A stretch of 35,523 nt of DNA, from NCBI GenBank assembly GCA_022771765.1, contig JALELN010000099.1:1-35523 (forward strand), in the 5' to 3' direction. Shown one piece after another: positions 1 to 9,269 of this stretch. The stretch comes from Lachnospiraceae bacterium (GTDB taxonomy: Bacteria; Bacillota; Clostridia; Lachnospirales; Lachnospiraceae). The notes below the pieces were generated by a model. The model worked only from the letters and a program-made list of their open reading frames with translations, did no database searches and was not told the DNA's origin. Within the stretch, counting starts at the first letter, position 1. Every line of letters starts with the position of its first letter. The position numbers and the translations under genes are program-made.

Positions 1-207
1 TGCGAGAGCTATAATGCAAGGTATTTTGAGGAACATGGGATGAGCGTGTGGGCTCAGACAATAGATGAGATGGTACGTCAGGCCGATAGAATTCTGGAAG
101 ATAATGTGGTGGGATTAAAGATGACCGAATGCCAGCAGCAATGGATCAATCCCCGGGCGGCAGCAGATATCTGCGACCTCGCGGAGCAGCTGGCAGCGCA
201 AACGTAG
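1..207 (+). CDS. C-terminal fragment of a MurG/MGDG-synthase-like glycosyltransferase (truncated by window start)
   Basis: Frame 1 is open from base 1 to TAG at 205-207 (CESYNARYFEEHGMSVWAQTIDEMVRQADRILEDNVVGLKMTECQQQWINPRAAADICDLAEQLAAQT). Resembles the C-terminus of GT28/MGDG synthase-type enzymes. Confidence 0.5.
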   Translation, partial: CESYNARYFEEHGMSVWAQTIDEMVRQADRILEDNVVGLKMTECQQQWINPRAAADICDLAEQLAAQT

Positions 208-380
208 ACAGGCGATTGCGAAACTTATTCATAACGTGAACAGGAAATGTGAGACACAATGTGTCAGGCAGTGCACTTTGGAGCGGCTGGTACTTAGTGC
301 CCGTATTTTGGTCACTTATGTACCACTGCCAGCGACAAGTAGCGGGAGCGTGCCTGCCATACATGTGCTCACATGACCCA

Positions 381-402
381 AAACGCAACGTAAATAGTTG
401 CG
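381..402 (-). terminator. Rho-independent terminator downstream of prs
   Basis: On the minus strand, CGCAAC-TATTTAC-GTTGCG followed by TTTT, just after the prs stop. Confidence 0.55.
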
Positions 403-413
403 CAATTGCCTAA

Positions 414-1601
414 TTAGTGATGCTCCAGCTCGCCGTTCGTGTATGAGGCAACGATCTTCTTGATCTTGTCGTAAGGGTTCAACAGCTCGCTTAAGGAAGC
501 GTTGTGGTTTAAGGTGTCGATGATATAGGCAATATATTTGCTCATATCGCAGCTGATATAGTAGTCGCGGCTCAGCATTTCCTCAGACTGGTAAATCAGG
601 TTGGTTGTGAGAACACGGTAAATGATGCCTTTTTCCACAGCTTCATCAAATTTCGCAAAGCCGTTTGTGAACAGCCCGAAGGTGGAAATGACGAAAATAC
701 GTTTTGCCTTTCTCTTTTTCAACTCAGTTGCAACGTCAATCATACTCTCACCGGAAGAGATCATGTCATCGATGATGAATACATCCTTGTCCTCGACAGA
801 TGAGCCCAGAAATTCATGGGCAATGATCGGGTTACGTCCGTCAATGATGCGGCTGTAATCGCGGCGCTTGTAGAACATGCCTACATTGATGCCCAACACG
901 TTGGCCAGATAGACAGCACGATCCGTACCACCTTCATCCGGGCTGATGATCATCATGTGGTCGTTGTCAAATTTCAGGTCATCTACATTCAGGCAGAGTG
1001 CCTTCACAAACTGGTATGCGCAGGTGACAGACTCAAAGCCGTGCAGGGGAATCGCATTCTGTACACGAGGGTCATGTGCGTCAAAGGTGATGATGTTTTC
1101 TACACCCATATCTACCAGCTCCTGTAATGCCAGTGCACAGTCTAAAGACTCTCTGGTGGATCGTCTGTGTTGGCGGCTCTCATAGAGAAACGGCATAATT
1201 ACATTAATGCGTTTTGCCTTTCCGCTGGAAGCGGCGATGATGCGCTTCAAATCCTGATAATGGTCGTCGGGAGACATGTGGTTGATTTCGCCGCACATTT
1301 TGTAGGTCAGGCTGTGGTTGGTGATATCAAGCATAATATATAAATCATCTCCGCGCACAGATTCCTTGATCGTTCCCTTTGCCTCTCCGTTTCCAAAGCG
1401 GGGGAGAGAGTGGTCAATCAGGTAGCTGTCACGCTGATAGCCCTTGAATGCAATGTCATTCGGGTGAAGCTGCTGCCTGCTGGAGCGCCATTTTACGAGA
1501 TACTGATCCACTTTTTGACCAAGTTTCTCGCTGCTCTTTAAGGTGATAAGTCCCAGCTTACCATGAGGGATAGATTCTAATTGAATTTCTTCGTTCGGCA
1601 T
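414..1601 (-). CDS. prs: Ribose-phosphate pyrophosphokinase (long form, 395 aa)
   Basis: Contains YESRQHRRSTRESLDCALALQELVDMGVENIITFDAHDPRVQNAIP and the PRPP loop VFIIDDMISSGESMIDVATELKKR. Confidence 0.85.
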   Translation of the reverse strand: MPNEEIQLESIPHGKLGLITLKSSEKLGQKVDQYLVKWRSSRQQLHPNDIAFKGYQRDSYLIDHSLPRFGNGEAKGTIKESVRGDDLYIMLDITNHSLTYKMCGEINHMSPDDHYQDLKRIIAASSGKAKRINVIMPFLYESRQHRRSTRESLDCALALQELVDMGVENIITFDAHDPRVQNAIPLHGFESVTCAYQFVKALCLNVDDLKFDNDHMMIISPDEGGTDRAVYLANVLGINVGMFYKRRDYSRIIDGRNPIIAHEFLGSSVEDKDVFIIDDMISSGESMIDVATELKKRKAKRIFVISTFGLFTNGFAKFDEAVEKGIIYRVLTTNLIYQSEEMLSRDYYISCDMSKYIAYIIDTLNHNASLSELLNPYDKIKKIVASYTNGELEHH

Positions 1602-1632
1602 GAATGATTTCCTCCATAATGATGTATATTTA

Positions 1633-2610
1633 TTATTTCCTCTTTTGCAGGCGGATATCCGCGCCTGTGAGCTTTAACAGCGTATAATTGCTGATAATGC
1701 GTGAAAAATTGCGCTCTGAGTAAGTGTCAAAGAGCTTGTCCAGATCCAGATTACTGGAAATAATGGTGGACTTTTTGTGGAGCAGACGCTCGTTCAGACA
1801 TAGAAACAACTGTGAGACAGAAAAACTGTTCGTCAGCTCTGCGCCGAGATCATCAATGATGAGCAGGTCACAGGTAAACAAATCTTCTTCCTGCTGCCTG
1901 GCATCTGCGTCCTGATGAAATTTGCTTTCCTCTAATATATTAAATAACTGGAAAGATGTAAAGTATAAAACAGAATGCCCACTGTCCATCAGTGCTTTTG
2001 CTACGCAATTTGACAAAAAAGTCTTGCCGACGCCGGTGCAGCCGTAAAAAAATAGGTTTTCAAATGAACAGTCAAACCGTTCAATAAAGGAATGGCAGGC
2101 AGCAACTGCCAGCTTTGCATTGTCAAGGGGGCTGCGACCTGTTGACGGGTCAATGGGGGTGTCAGAATAATAATCAAGGGTTAAGGTATTAAAATTTTCA
2201 TTTTCCAGAATAGATTTTATATTGGACTGTGTGTAAATCAGGTTAATAGCTGCCTGCTTGAAACAGTGACAGCGCTGATTTCCGATATAGCCGGTGTCCT
2301 GACAGTCGGGACATTCGTAGACCGGTGTCAGATCATCCGGAGAAAAACCTGCCTGCTCCAAAAGCGAGGTGCGCTTGTTACGCGCCTTTGCAAGCTGATC
2401 CTTTAGTGTGTTAAGCGCGTTTTTGTCACCGTCCAATAGCAGACGTGCCTGCTTTACACTAAAGGAAGCGATCTGTGATTCCAGCTCCTTTAAGCCGGGA
2501 ACCAAAGCGTAGATTTGTGTTTTTTTCTTCTCCAGACGCAACCTCGCATTGCGCTGCTTTACCTCATAGGCTCGCATAATCTGGTCGTACTGGCTGTTAG
2601 TTAGTGCCAT
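1633..2610 (-). CDS. DnaC/DnaI-like helicase loader ATPase
   Basis: Zn-finger-like YECPDCQDTGYIGNQRCHCFKQ, Walker A FFYGCTGVGKTFLSNCVAKAL, Walker B DLLIIDDLGAE, sensor SNLDLDKL...RNFSRI. Confidence 0.88.
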   Translation of the reverse strand: MALTNSQYDQIMRAYEVKQRNARLRLEKKKTQIYALVPGLKELESQIASFSVKQARLLLDGDKNALNTLKDQLAKARNKRTSLLEQAGFSPDDLTPVYECPDCQDTGYIGNQRCHCFKQAAINLIYTQSNIKSILENENFNTLTLDYYSDTPIDPSTGRSPLDNAKLAVAACHSFIERFDCSFENLFFYGCTGVGKTFLSNCVAKALMDSGHSVLYFTSFQLFNILEESKFHQDADARQQEEDLFTCDLLIIDDLGAELTNSFSVSQLFLCLNERLLHKKSTIISSNLDLDKLFDTYSERNFSRIISNYTLLKLTGADIRLQKRK

Positions 2611-3643
2611 AATTCAACAATTCCTTTTCTAACTGGCTTGTGTCGTAAGATCGCTGGGTAAAATCGTTAAATCGATTTTTCTTTCCAGCCGTTTCGGTGC
2701 GTTTGGGCATGGCAGCTGCCCTTTCCTGATGCAGCGCATCCAGCGCCTGAATATCCGAAAGGGAAACAACATGATGCTTCTTCCAGTTCTTTAAGATAGA
2801 GTCTGCATATTCAAAGCTGGCCTGATGAATTGCGCGGATGGTGCGTTCACAGGCAGCAGAGATGATCTCCACGTTAAAGCCGTAGTCCTTCTGCCAGGTA
2901 TTAATGTACTCTTTTTCATAGGGAACAAAGTCCCGGCCCTGAATGCCAAAGGCTTTCTTGACCGCTGTGTGCAATTCGTTGTGCCGATTGGCCTCTTCCT
3001 TGGCTGCAGATACAGTTGTAATACCTGCTTTCGCCCATGAAAGAGCAACTTTTTCCATATAATGGACACTCTTGTGTCCCTTTGCCACACATGATTCTAC
3101 CAGATAGTCAATCAAATCACCAGAAAAATTTAAAGATTCCTTCCAGTAGAGAATCGCATTCATCTCGGTGGCATTTAAGGGATGTCCCAGATAGTGCTCT
3201 GCTACAAACAAAAGCTCCTGAATATCTGCCTCCTCTTTCAGGCGGCGCAGCTCAGCGGCACTGTAATTCTCCCGTGGCGGGACTTCGGGTGCAGTAGACT
3301 TCCTTGTCTGCATGGAGACTGCAGGAATCTGGGGGCCCGGGGCGCTGGCAACATCCAGAAAGCAGATGCCGGTCAGCTCCTTGTTTTCATCGAACTCCAG
3401 CCGGAGTAAATGCATTTTTTCCCAGTATTTAAGTGCCCGGATGATATCTTTTTCTGTGTGTTCAAACTTGTCCGCGACATCAGAAATTGAAAAAGACATC
3501 GTGGGATCGTTCATACACCGGAGCAGGTAAAGATATACTTTCACGTACTCTCCGTTCGCGTGTACCATATAAGCATCAATAAAATAGTTGGGAACAACGG
3601 TTCTCTGAATTTCGCTGTCTCTATGTAAAGTAATGTCTGCCAT
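2597..3643 (-). CDS. DnaD-domain replication initiation protein
   Basis: ORF 2597..3778. The start is best placed at 3643 (MADITLHRDSEIQRTVVPNYFIDAYM), with upstream AGGAG. Contains a DnaD-like region (ILKNWKKHHVVSLSDIQAL). Overlaps the next gene by 14 nt. Confidence 0.8.
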   Translation of the reverse strand: MADITLHRDSEIQRTVVPNYFIDAYMVHANGEYVKVYLYLLRCMNDPTMSFSISDVADKFEHTEKDIIRALKYWEKMHLLRLEFDENKELTGICFLDVASAPGPQIPAVSMQTRKSTAPEVPPRENYSAAELRRLKEEADIQELLFVAEHYLGHPLNATEMNAILYWKESLNFSGDLIDYLVESCVAKGHKSVHYMEKVALSWAKAGITTVSAAKEEANRHNELHTAVKKAFGIQGRDFVPYEKEYINTWQKDYGFNVEIISAACERTIRAIHQASFEYADSILKNWKKHHVVSLSDIQALDALHQERAAAMPKRTETAGKKNRFNDFTQRSYDTSQLEKELLNYGTN

Positions 3644-3697
3644 AAACCAATCTTCTCCTCTTGCGAAAAGCATGATCTGCTTTTTCACTGCTCGGAC

Positions 3698-3706
3698 ATT
3701 ATAGCA
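3698..3706 (-). promoter_or_regulatory. Extended -10 promoter (TGCTATAAT) for dnaD-dnaC
   Basis: The minus strand reads TGTGCTATAATGTCC about 55 nt upstream of the dnaD start. Confidence 0.45.
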
Positions 3707-3765
3707 CATAAAATAAAAAAAGAGAAGCCTTGATTTTTGCCGAAAGCCTTGAAAATCAAGGCTTT
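3704..3765 (-). terminator. Terminator of murC (minus strand) with duplicated stem segments
   Basis: On the minus strand, AAGCCTTGATTTT...AAAATCAAGGCTT followed by CTCTTTTTTTATTTTA. Confidence 0.7.
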
Positions 3766-3783
3766 GCGGGTTCATCAAAAAAC

Positions 3784-3944
3784 TGTGGATAAGTGGATAA
3801 TGTTTTATGTAAACAATAAATTTCGTGTCATAAACCGCATGCTTTCGGCATATTCTGAAAGTGAAAAGGACATGTTATGTTAATAAAATATCCACAACGG
3901 GAGGGGATAACTTTTCAACCTCTCATTGTGGATAATGTGGATAA
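3784..3944. promoter_or_regulatory. DnaA-box cluster (TTATCCACA / TGTGGATAA)
   Basis: Perfect boxes at 3784-3792, 3927-3935 and 3936-3944 (read as TGTGGATAA on plus). One-mismatch boxes at 3792-3800 (AGTGGATAA) and 3888-3896 (ATATCCACA). Confidence 0.65.
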
Positions 3945-3945
3945 C

Positions 3946-5421
3946 TTACTGCCCCAGAAGATGTTCGCCTACTTCCAGAATGTTTCCGGCTCCCATAGTT
4001 ATTAACAGGTCACCGTCGATACAATTTTTTAATAAAAATTTTTCAATGCCGTCGAACGTCTCGGTGGTGGGGAAATACCAGGCATCTACACCGCGGGCTT
4101 TCAGACGTTCCAAAATGTCCTTTGAGCTGACACCAAGGTCGTCTGTTTCGCGGGCTGCATAGATGTCAGCAAGCACGACCATATCCGCCAGAGATAAAGC
4201 ATCTGCGAAATCATCCAGAAATGCCTTTGTGCGGGAATACGTGTGTGGCTGAAATACGCAGACAATGCGCCGGGGGCCTTCTGCCCGGTCTGAGGCTGCA
4301 TCACAAATATTTCTCGCTGCGTTCAACGTCGCGCGGATTTCGGTCGGATGGTGCGCGTAATCGTCCACGATGGTTACCGTGGGCGAACTGCTCGTGGTGG
4401 AATTCTGGCAATGGCTTGAATCAACAGTGTGGGGGTGAAGTGTTCCTTTATATTGGAAGCGCCGGTCTGTACCGGTGAAGGCGGACAGACCTTGCACGAT
4501 GGCTTCCGGAGAAATGCCCATCTGTGAGGTGACCGCATATGCTGCCAGTGCATTCGAAACATTGTGCTTTCCGGGGACGAGCAGTTTTACAGGTGTCTGT
4601 TCTCCACCAGCGCCATGTATGACAAAAGATGCGCAGCCAAAAGCATTGTAGTGGATGTCAGAGGCATAGACATCAAAATCCTCCGTGAAGCCGTAGGTAA
4701 TGACTTTTGCGGAAAGTCCTTCCGTGAGCTCGACGCGATTTGGAATCTCGCCGTTTAAAATGATGGCACCGTCATCGGCAGTATTGGCGAGAAAACGGTG
4801 AAAGGAATGACGGATATCGTCATAGTCCTTAAAAAAGTCAAGATGTTCTGCCTCTACATTCAGCACAACGCTGTATTTCGGAAAAAAGTGTAAAAAGCTG
4901 TTCGTGTACTCGCATGCCTCAGTGACAAAACAGTCGGAGGAGCCAACGCGGATATTTCCGTCGATTGCCTTCAAAATGCCGCCGACAGAGATGGTGGGGT
5001 CAGCGTTTGCCGCTAACAGGATGTGTGTGATCATTGAAGTTGTGGTGGTCTTGCCATGAGTGCCGGCAACAGCCACCGAACGGTCATAATTGTTCATCAG
5101 CTGTCCGAGAAACTCTGCGCGGGAGAGCATGGGCTTGCCGGATGATTTTGCGGCTGCAAACTCAGGGTTGTCCTCGTGAATCGCAGCGGTGTACACAATC
5201 ACATCAATATCGGGGGTGATATTTTCTGCGCTCTGAGGGTAGGCAATCTTTGCCCCGAGTGCCGCAAGCTGTCTGGTGAGGGCAGATTCTTTGGAATCTG
5301 AACCTGATACCGTAAAACCTTCTTTTAATATAATCTGAGCGAGACCGCTCATGCTGATGCCGCCGATTCCGATGAAGTGAACATGGCAGGGGCGGGAAAA
5401 ATTAACTGTATACGCATTCAT
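3946..5421 (-). CDS. murC: UDP-N-acetylmuramate--L-alanine ligase
   Basis: HFIGIGGISMSGLAQI at the N-terminus, VAGTHGKTTTTSMI ATP loop, VDDYAHHPTEIRATL. Confidence 0.97.
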   Translation of the reverse strand: MNAYTVNFSRPCHVHFIGIGGISMSGLAQIILKEGFTVSGSDSKESALTRQLAALGAKIAYPQSAENITPDIDVIVYTAAIHEDNPEFAAAKSSGKPMLSRAEFLGQLMNNYDRSVAVAGTHGKTTTTSMITHILLAANADPTISVGGILKAIDGNIRVGSSDCFVTEACEYTNSFLHFFPKYSVVLNVEAEHLDFFKDYDDIRHSFHRFLANTADDGAIILNGEIPNRVELTEGLSAKVITYGFTEDFDVYASDIHYNAFGCASFVIHGAGGEQTPVKLLVPGKHNVSNALAAYAVTSQMGISPEAIVQGLSAFTGTDRRFQYKGTLHPHTVDSSHCQNSTTSSSPTVTIVDDYAHHPTEIRATLNAARNICDAASDRAEGPRRIVCVFQPHTYSRTKAFLDDFADALSLADMVVLADIYAARETDDLGVSSKDILERLKARGVDAWYFPTTETFDGIEKFLLKNCIDGDLLITMGAGNILEVGEHLLGQ

Positions 5422-5513
5422 ACTATTTACCTTCGCTTTTCGATAAATTTTTATTTCCTCAAATCAGTATACCACTTTTTTTCCTGATCGGGGATGTGTC
5501 TTTGTGTGAAATT

Positions 5514-5522
5514 TGTGGATAA
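5514..5522. promoter_or_regulatory. Isolated perfect DnaA box in the murC/glgC divergent region
   Basis: TGTGGATAA on the plus strand. Confidence 0.4.
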
Positions 5523-5583
5523 CCATAATTTGTAAAAAGTTACAAAAATGAAAAAGTTTTTACTATTTTTTTGTATATAATGA

Positions 5584-5612
5584 TGTACAAATGAGAAATA
5601 AAGTGGTATAAT
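5584..5612 (+). promoter_or_regulatory. Possible sigma-A promoter for glgC-glgD
   Basis: TGTACA-17-TATAAT. Confidence 0.4.
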
Positions 5613-5689
5613 AATTTCAACTTATATAGTTATTGTAGTAATATCACACTAGTTGATAGGCTAAAAAATATGAGCAAGAGGTGAGCGAC

Positions 5690-6964
5690 ATGATTCGTAA
5701 GGAAATGATTGCCATGCTGCTTGCAGGTGGCCAGGGAAGTCGTCTTGGTGTTCTGACAGCAGATGTGGCAAAGCCCGCAGTAGCTTTCGGCGGAAAGTAT
5801 CGGATTATCGATTTTCCGCTGAGTAACTGTATCAATTCAGGGATTGACACTGTCGGTGTCCTGACGCAGTATCAGCCCCTTCGTCTGAATACGCATATCG
5901 GAATTGGTATTCCGTGGGATCTGGACCGAAATACGGGAGGTGTTACTGTTCTGCCACCCTATGAAAAGAGTACCAACAGTGAGTGGTACACCGGTACGGC
6001 GAATGCGATCTACCAGAACTTAAACTATATGGAGAACTACAATCCGGAGTATGTACTGATCCTTTCCGGAGATCACATTTATAAAATGGATTATGAGGTT
6101 ATGCTGGATTTCCATAAGGCAAATAATGCGGATGTCACGATAGCAGTGATGCCTGTTCCGATGGAAGAGGCCAGTCGTTTTGGAGTGGTGATTGCGGATG
6201 AACAGCGCAGGATCAGTGAGTTTGAGGAGAAGCCGGAGCATCCGAGGAGCAATCTTGCATCTATGGGTATTTACATCTTCAGCTGGAAGGTGCTGCGCGA
6301 GGCATTGGTAGCGCTGAAGGATCAGAACAGCTGTGATTTTGGTAAGCATGTGATCCCTTATCTGCATGAGCGCAACAGCCGGATGTTTGCTTACGAGTTT
6401 AACGGCTACTGGAAGGATGTAGGAACTTTAAGCTCCTATTGGGAAGCCAACATGGAGCTGATTGATCTGATTCCGGAGTTCAACCTTTATGAAAAATACT
6501 GGAAGGTTTATACCAATACCGGGGCAATTCAGCCGCAGTACATATCATCTGACTCCAGAATCGTCAGGAGTATTATCGGTGAGGGCAGTGAAATCTACGG
6601 AGAGGTATACGGCTCAGTAATCGGTGCCAACGTCGTAGTCGGAAAGGGCAGTGTGGTTCGTGATTCTATTGTCATGCAGGGAACGGTGATCGGAGACAAT
6701 GTGGTTCTGGACAAGGCAATTGTGGCAGAGGACTGCCGGATCGGCAGCAATGTAAAGGTTGGAGTCGGGCAGTTTGCGCCGAGCAAGTTCAACCCGAAGG
6801 TGTACTGCAGCGATCTCGCTGTGATCGGCGAGCGGTCTGTTGTACCGGATAATGTTTCGATCGGAAGAAATACAGCGATTTCAGGTGCGACAGAGGCGGC
6901 TGATTATGCAAATGGCTTCCTGGAAAGCGGAGACTCTATTATAAAGGCAGGTGTGAAGGCATGA
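5690..6964 (+). CDS. glgC: Glucose-1-phosphate adenylyltransferase, catalytic subunit
   Basis: [52 protein letters not shown]-terminal left-handed beta-helix repeats. ATG 5690 preferred over GTG 5681 because AGGTGA precedes it. Confidence 0.95.
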   Translation: MIRKEMIAMLLAGGQGSRLGVLTADVAKPAVAFGGKYRIIDFPLSNCINSGIDTVGVLTQYQPLRLNTHIGIGIPWDLDRNTGGVTVLPPYEKSTNSEWYTGTANAIYQNLNYMENYNPEYVLILSGDHIYKMDYEVMLDFHKANNADVTIAVMPVPMEEASRFGVVIADEQRRISEFEEKPEHPRSNLASMGIYIFSWKVLREALVALKDQNSCDFGKHVIPYLHERNSRMFAYEFNGYWKDVGTLSSYWEANMELIDLIPEFNLYEKYWKVYTNTGAIQPQYISSDSRIVRSIIGEGSEIYGEVYGSVIGANVVVGKGSVVRDSIVMQGTVIGDNVVLDKAIVAEDCRIGSNVKVGVGQFAPSKFNPKVYCSDLAVIGERSVVPDNVSIGRNTAISGATEAADYANGFLESGDSIIKAGVKA

Positions 6965-8079
6965 AAGCATTAGGAATTATTTTAGCTGGTGGTAACAATC
7001 AGAGGATGGATGCGTTATCACGCAAGAGAGCGATCGCGGCAATGCCTGTAGCAGGAAGCTTCCGTTGCATCGATTTTGCGCTCAGCAATATGTCAAACTC
7101 CCATATTCAGAAAGTGGCTGTGCTGTCACAGTACAATGCCCGCTCGTTAAATGAGCATCTGAGCTCATCAAAATGGTGGGATTTCGGCAGAAAGCAGGGC
7201 GGGCTGTTTGTATTTACGCCCACGGTAACCGCTGACAACAGCTGGTGGTATCGCGGTACGGCAGATGCCATGTACCAGAATATCGAGTGGTTAAAGCGTT
7301 GCCATGAGCCTTATGTGATTATTACGAGCGGTGACTGCGTATACAAGATCGACTATAATGAACTGCTGGATTATCATATTGAGAAAAAGGCAGATATCAC
7401 GATTGCTGTGAAGGACATGCCACAGGGTGTGGATGTGAGCCGTTTTGGTGTTGTTCGAATGAATGAGGATTCACGGATTACGCATTTTGAGGAAAAGCCC
7501 ATGGTGGCACAGTCCAACACGATTTCTGCCGGCGTGTATGTCATTCGACGCAGACAGCTGATTGAGCTGTTAGAGCAGTGTGCGGCAGAGGACCGCTGGA
7601 ACTTTGTAACGGACATTTTGATCCGCTATAAAGACCTGAAGCGTATTTACGGCTATAAGCTGAAGGGTTACTGGAACAATATATCTACGGTGGAATCCTA
7701 TTATCAGACGAATATGGATTTCCTGAAGCCGGAGGTGCGCCAGTACTTCTTTAAAGAAGAGCCTCGGATTTACTCAAAGGTGGATGATCTTCCGCCTGCC
7801 AAGTACAATGAGGGCTCGGATGTTCGCAATTCGCTGGTTGCCAGTGGTTCGATCATCAATGGTAAGGTAGAGAATTCCATTCTCTTTAAGGAAGCGTTTA
7901 TCGGCAAAAATTGTATCATTAAGAATTCAATCATTCTCAATGAGGTATACATAGGAGATAATACACATATCGAAAATTGTATCGTGGAGAGTCGTGGTAC
8001 ATTAAAGCCGAATATGTACTATTTTGGAGATGGACAGATTCAGATTGTTGTTGGGGAAAGCAATCGATACGGGATTTAA
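6961..8079 (+). CDS. glgD: GlgD, glucose-1-phosphate adenylyltransferase regulatory subunit
   Basis: GlgC paralogue ([47 protein letters not shown]) overlapping the glgC stop by 4 nt. Confidence 0.93.
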   Translation: MKALGIILAGGNNQRMDALSRKRAIAAMPVAGSFRCIDFALSNMSNSHIQKVAVLSQYNARSLNEHLSSSKWWDFGRKQGGLFVFTPTVTADNSWWYRGTADAMYQNIEWLKRCHEPYVIITSGDCVYKIDYNELLDYHIEKKADITIAVKDMPQGVDVSRFGVVRMNEDSRITHFEEKPMVAQSNTISAGVYVIRRRQLIELLEQCAAEDRWNFVTDILIRYKDLKRIYGYKLKGYWNNISTVESYYQTNMDFLKPEVRQYFFKEEPRIYSKVDDLPPAKYNEGSDVRNSLVASGSIINGKVENSILFKEAFIGKNCIIKNSIILNEVYIGDNTHIENCIVESRGTLKPNMYYFGDGQIQIVVGESNRYGI

Positions 8080-8107
8080 TTTGGGGTGTAACAAAATTTT
8101 GCATTGA

Positions 8108-8130
8108 AGCTGTGAAAGTACTGAACAGTT
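8108..8130 (+). repeat. Copy 1 of dispersed hairpin with conserved loop GAAAGTACTGA
   Basis: AGCTGT-GAAAGTACTGA-ACAGTT; same core and loop as 18477-18507 and 34957-34983. Confidence 0.5.
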
Positions 8131-8148
8131 AAAAGGGGGTTAGAACAA

Positions 8149-8421
8149 ATGGAGATTACGGATATCAGAATCCGTAGATTGGAAGGCAGTAATAAGATGA
8201 AAGCAATCGTCTCGATCACGATTGATGATGAATTTGTTTTACATGATATCAAGGTTGTAGATGGTGAGAAGGGATTGTTTATTGCGATGCCCAGCAAAAA
8301 GACGGCGGATGGAGAGTACCGCGATATTGCACATCCAATCAAGACGGAGACCAGAAATCGTATCCAGCAGATGATTTTGGAGCGCTATGCACAGGAGCTG
8401 GAGCTGGCGGCAGAAGGGTAG
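8149..8421 (+). CDS. spoVG: Septation protein SpoVG
   Basis: [64 protein letters not shown] is the characteristic SpoVG sequence. Confidence 0.98.
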   Translation: MEITDIRIRRLEGSNKMKAIVSITIDDEFVLHDIKVVDGEKGLFIAMPSKKTADGEYRDIAHPIKTETRNRIQQMILERYAQELELAAEG

Positions 8422-8437
8422 AGGACGAAAAATGATG

Positions 8438-8475
8438 AAAATTCAAGGGTTGTCGGATGACAACCCTTGAATTTT
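8438..8475 (+). terminator. Terminator-like hairpin after spoVG
   Basis: AAATTCAAGGGTTGTC-GGAT-GACAACCCTTGAATTTT. Confidence 0.7.
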
Positions 8476-8530
8476 GCGAAAAACTAAGCTAAACTAGAGA
8501 CATTGTTGTGGCGAAAATAGGAGGATCTAT

Positions 8531-9265
8531 ATGAGTAAACGAAAAGCCGTTATTCTGGCAGCAGGTAAAGGGACACGCATGAAATCAGACCTTCCGAAGG
8601 TAGTACACCGGATAAATGGGAAATGTCTGGTTGATTATGTGATAGATGCGGCACGCGGCGCAGACGTGTCTGAGATCTGTCTGGTTGTAGGGTATAAACA
8701 TGAGATTGTGGAGCGGGAGATCATGAATCGTGATGTCAGTTTCGCCCTGCAGCCGGAGCAGCTGGGTACCGGTCATGCAGTAAAGTGTGCGCGGGAGTTT
8801 TTGGGAGATGACGGGCAGACGCTGATCCTGTTTGGTGATACGCCGCTCATCACGGCACAGACGTTGCGGCAGCTTTGTGAGTATCATGAAAAAAATGGGA
8901 ATGCCGTGACGGTTCTTTCGGCAAAGGTTGACGATCCGACCGGATACGGGCGGATTATTCGTGATGAGCAGGGATGCTTTGTGAAGAGTGTGGAGCATAA
9001 GGACGCAAATGAAGCAGAGCTTGCGTCACAGGAGATCAATTCCGGTATGTATATTTTTGAAACGGCTGAGCTGAAGGCTGCATTGGACCTTATCCGGCCG
9101 AATAATGCACAGGGTGAATATTATCTGCCTGATACGCTCGCCATTATTAAGGAAAAAGGATTGAAGGTGGATGCCTATGCGCTCGATGATGCAACGGATA
9201 TCACAGGGGTTAATGACCAGATACAGCTTGCAGAAGCGGCAAAAATTATTAAGGAAAGAGGATAA
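8531..9265 (+). CDS. glmU: UDP-GlcNAc pyrophosphorylase; single-domain GlmU lacking the C-terminal acetyltransferase region
   Basis: KAVILAAGKGTRMKSDLPKVVHRINGK, LQPEQLGTGHAVKCA, LFGDTPLIT; ends after ...DATDITGVNDQIQLAEAAKIIKERG at 244 aa. Confidence 0.9.
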   Translation: MSKRKAVILAAGKGTRMKSDLPKVVHRINGKCLVDYVIDAARGADVSEICLVVGYKHEIVEREIMNRDVSFALQPEQLGTGHAVKCAREFLGDDGQTLILFGDTPLITAQTLRQLCEYHEKNGNAVTVLSAKVDDPTGYGRIIRDEQGCFVKSVEHKDANEAELASQEINSGMYIFETAELKAALDLIRPNNAQGEYYLPDTLAIIKEKGLKVDAYALDDATDITGVNDQIQLAEAAKIIKERG

Positions 9266-9269
9266 TATC

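Noticed and set aside
146-388. 80-aa minus-strand ORF
   Set aside because: Overlaps the end of a real CDS and the prs terminator; no domain or RBS support.
3644-3778. N-terminal extension of the DnaD-like protein
   Set aside because: Spans the terminator and extended -10 promoter; the start at 3643 has a good RBS.
3784-3944. Chromosomal replication origin
   Set aside because: DnaA boxes are present but dnaA/dnaN/rpmH are not nearby; I saw no convincing DnaA-trio/unwinding module. Kept as a regulatory/titration cluster instead.
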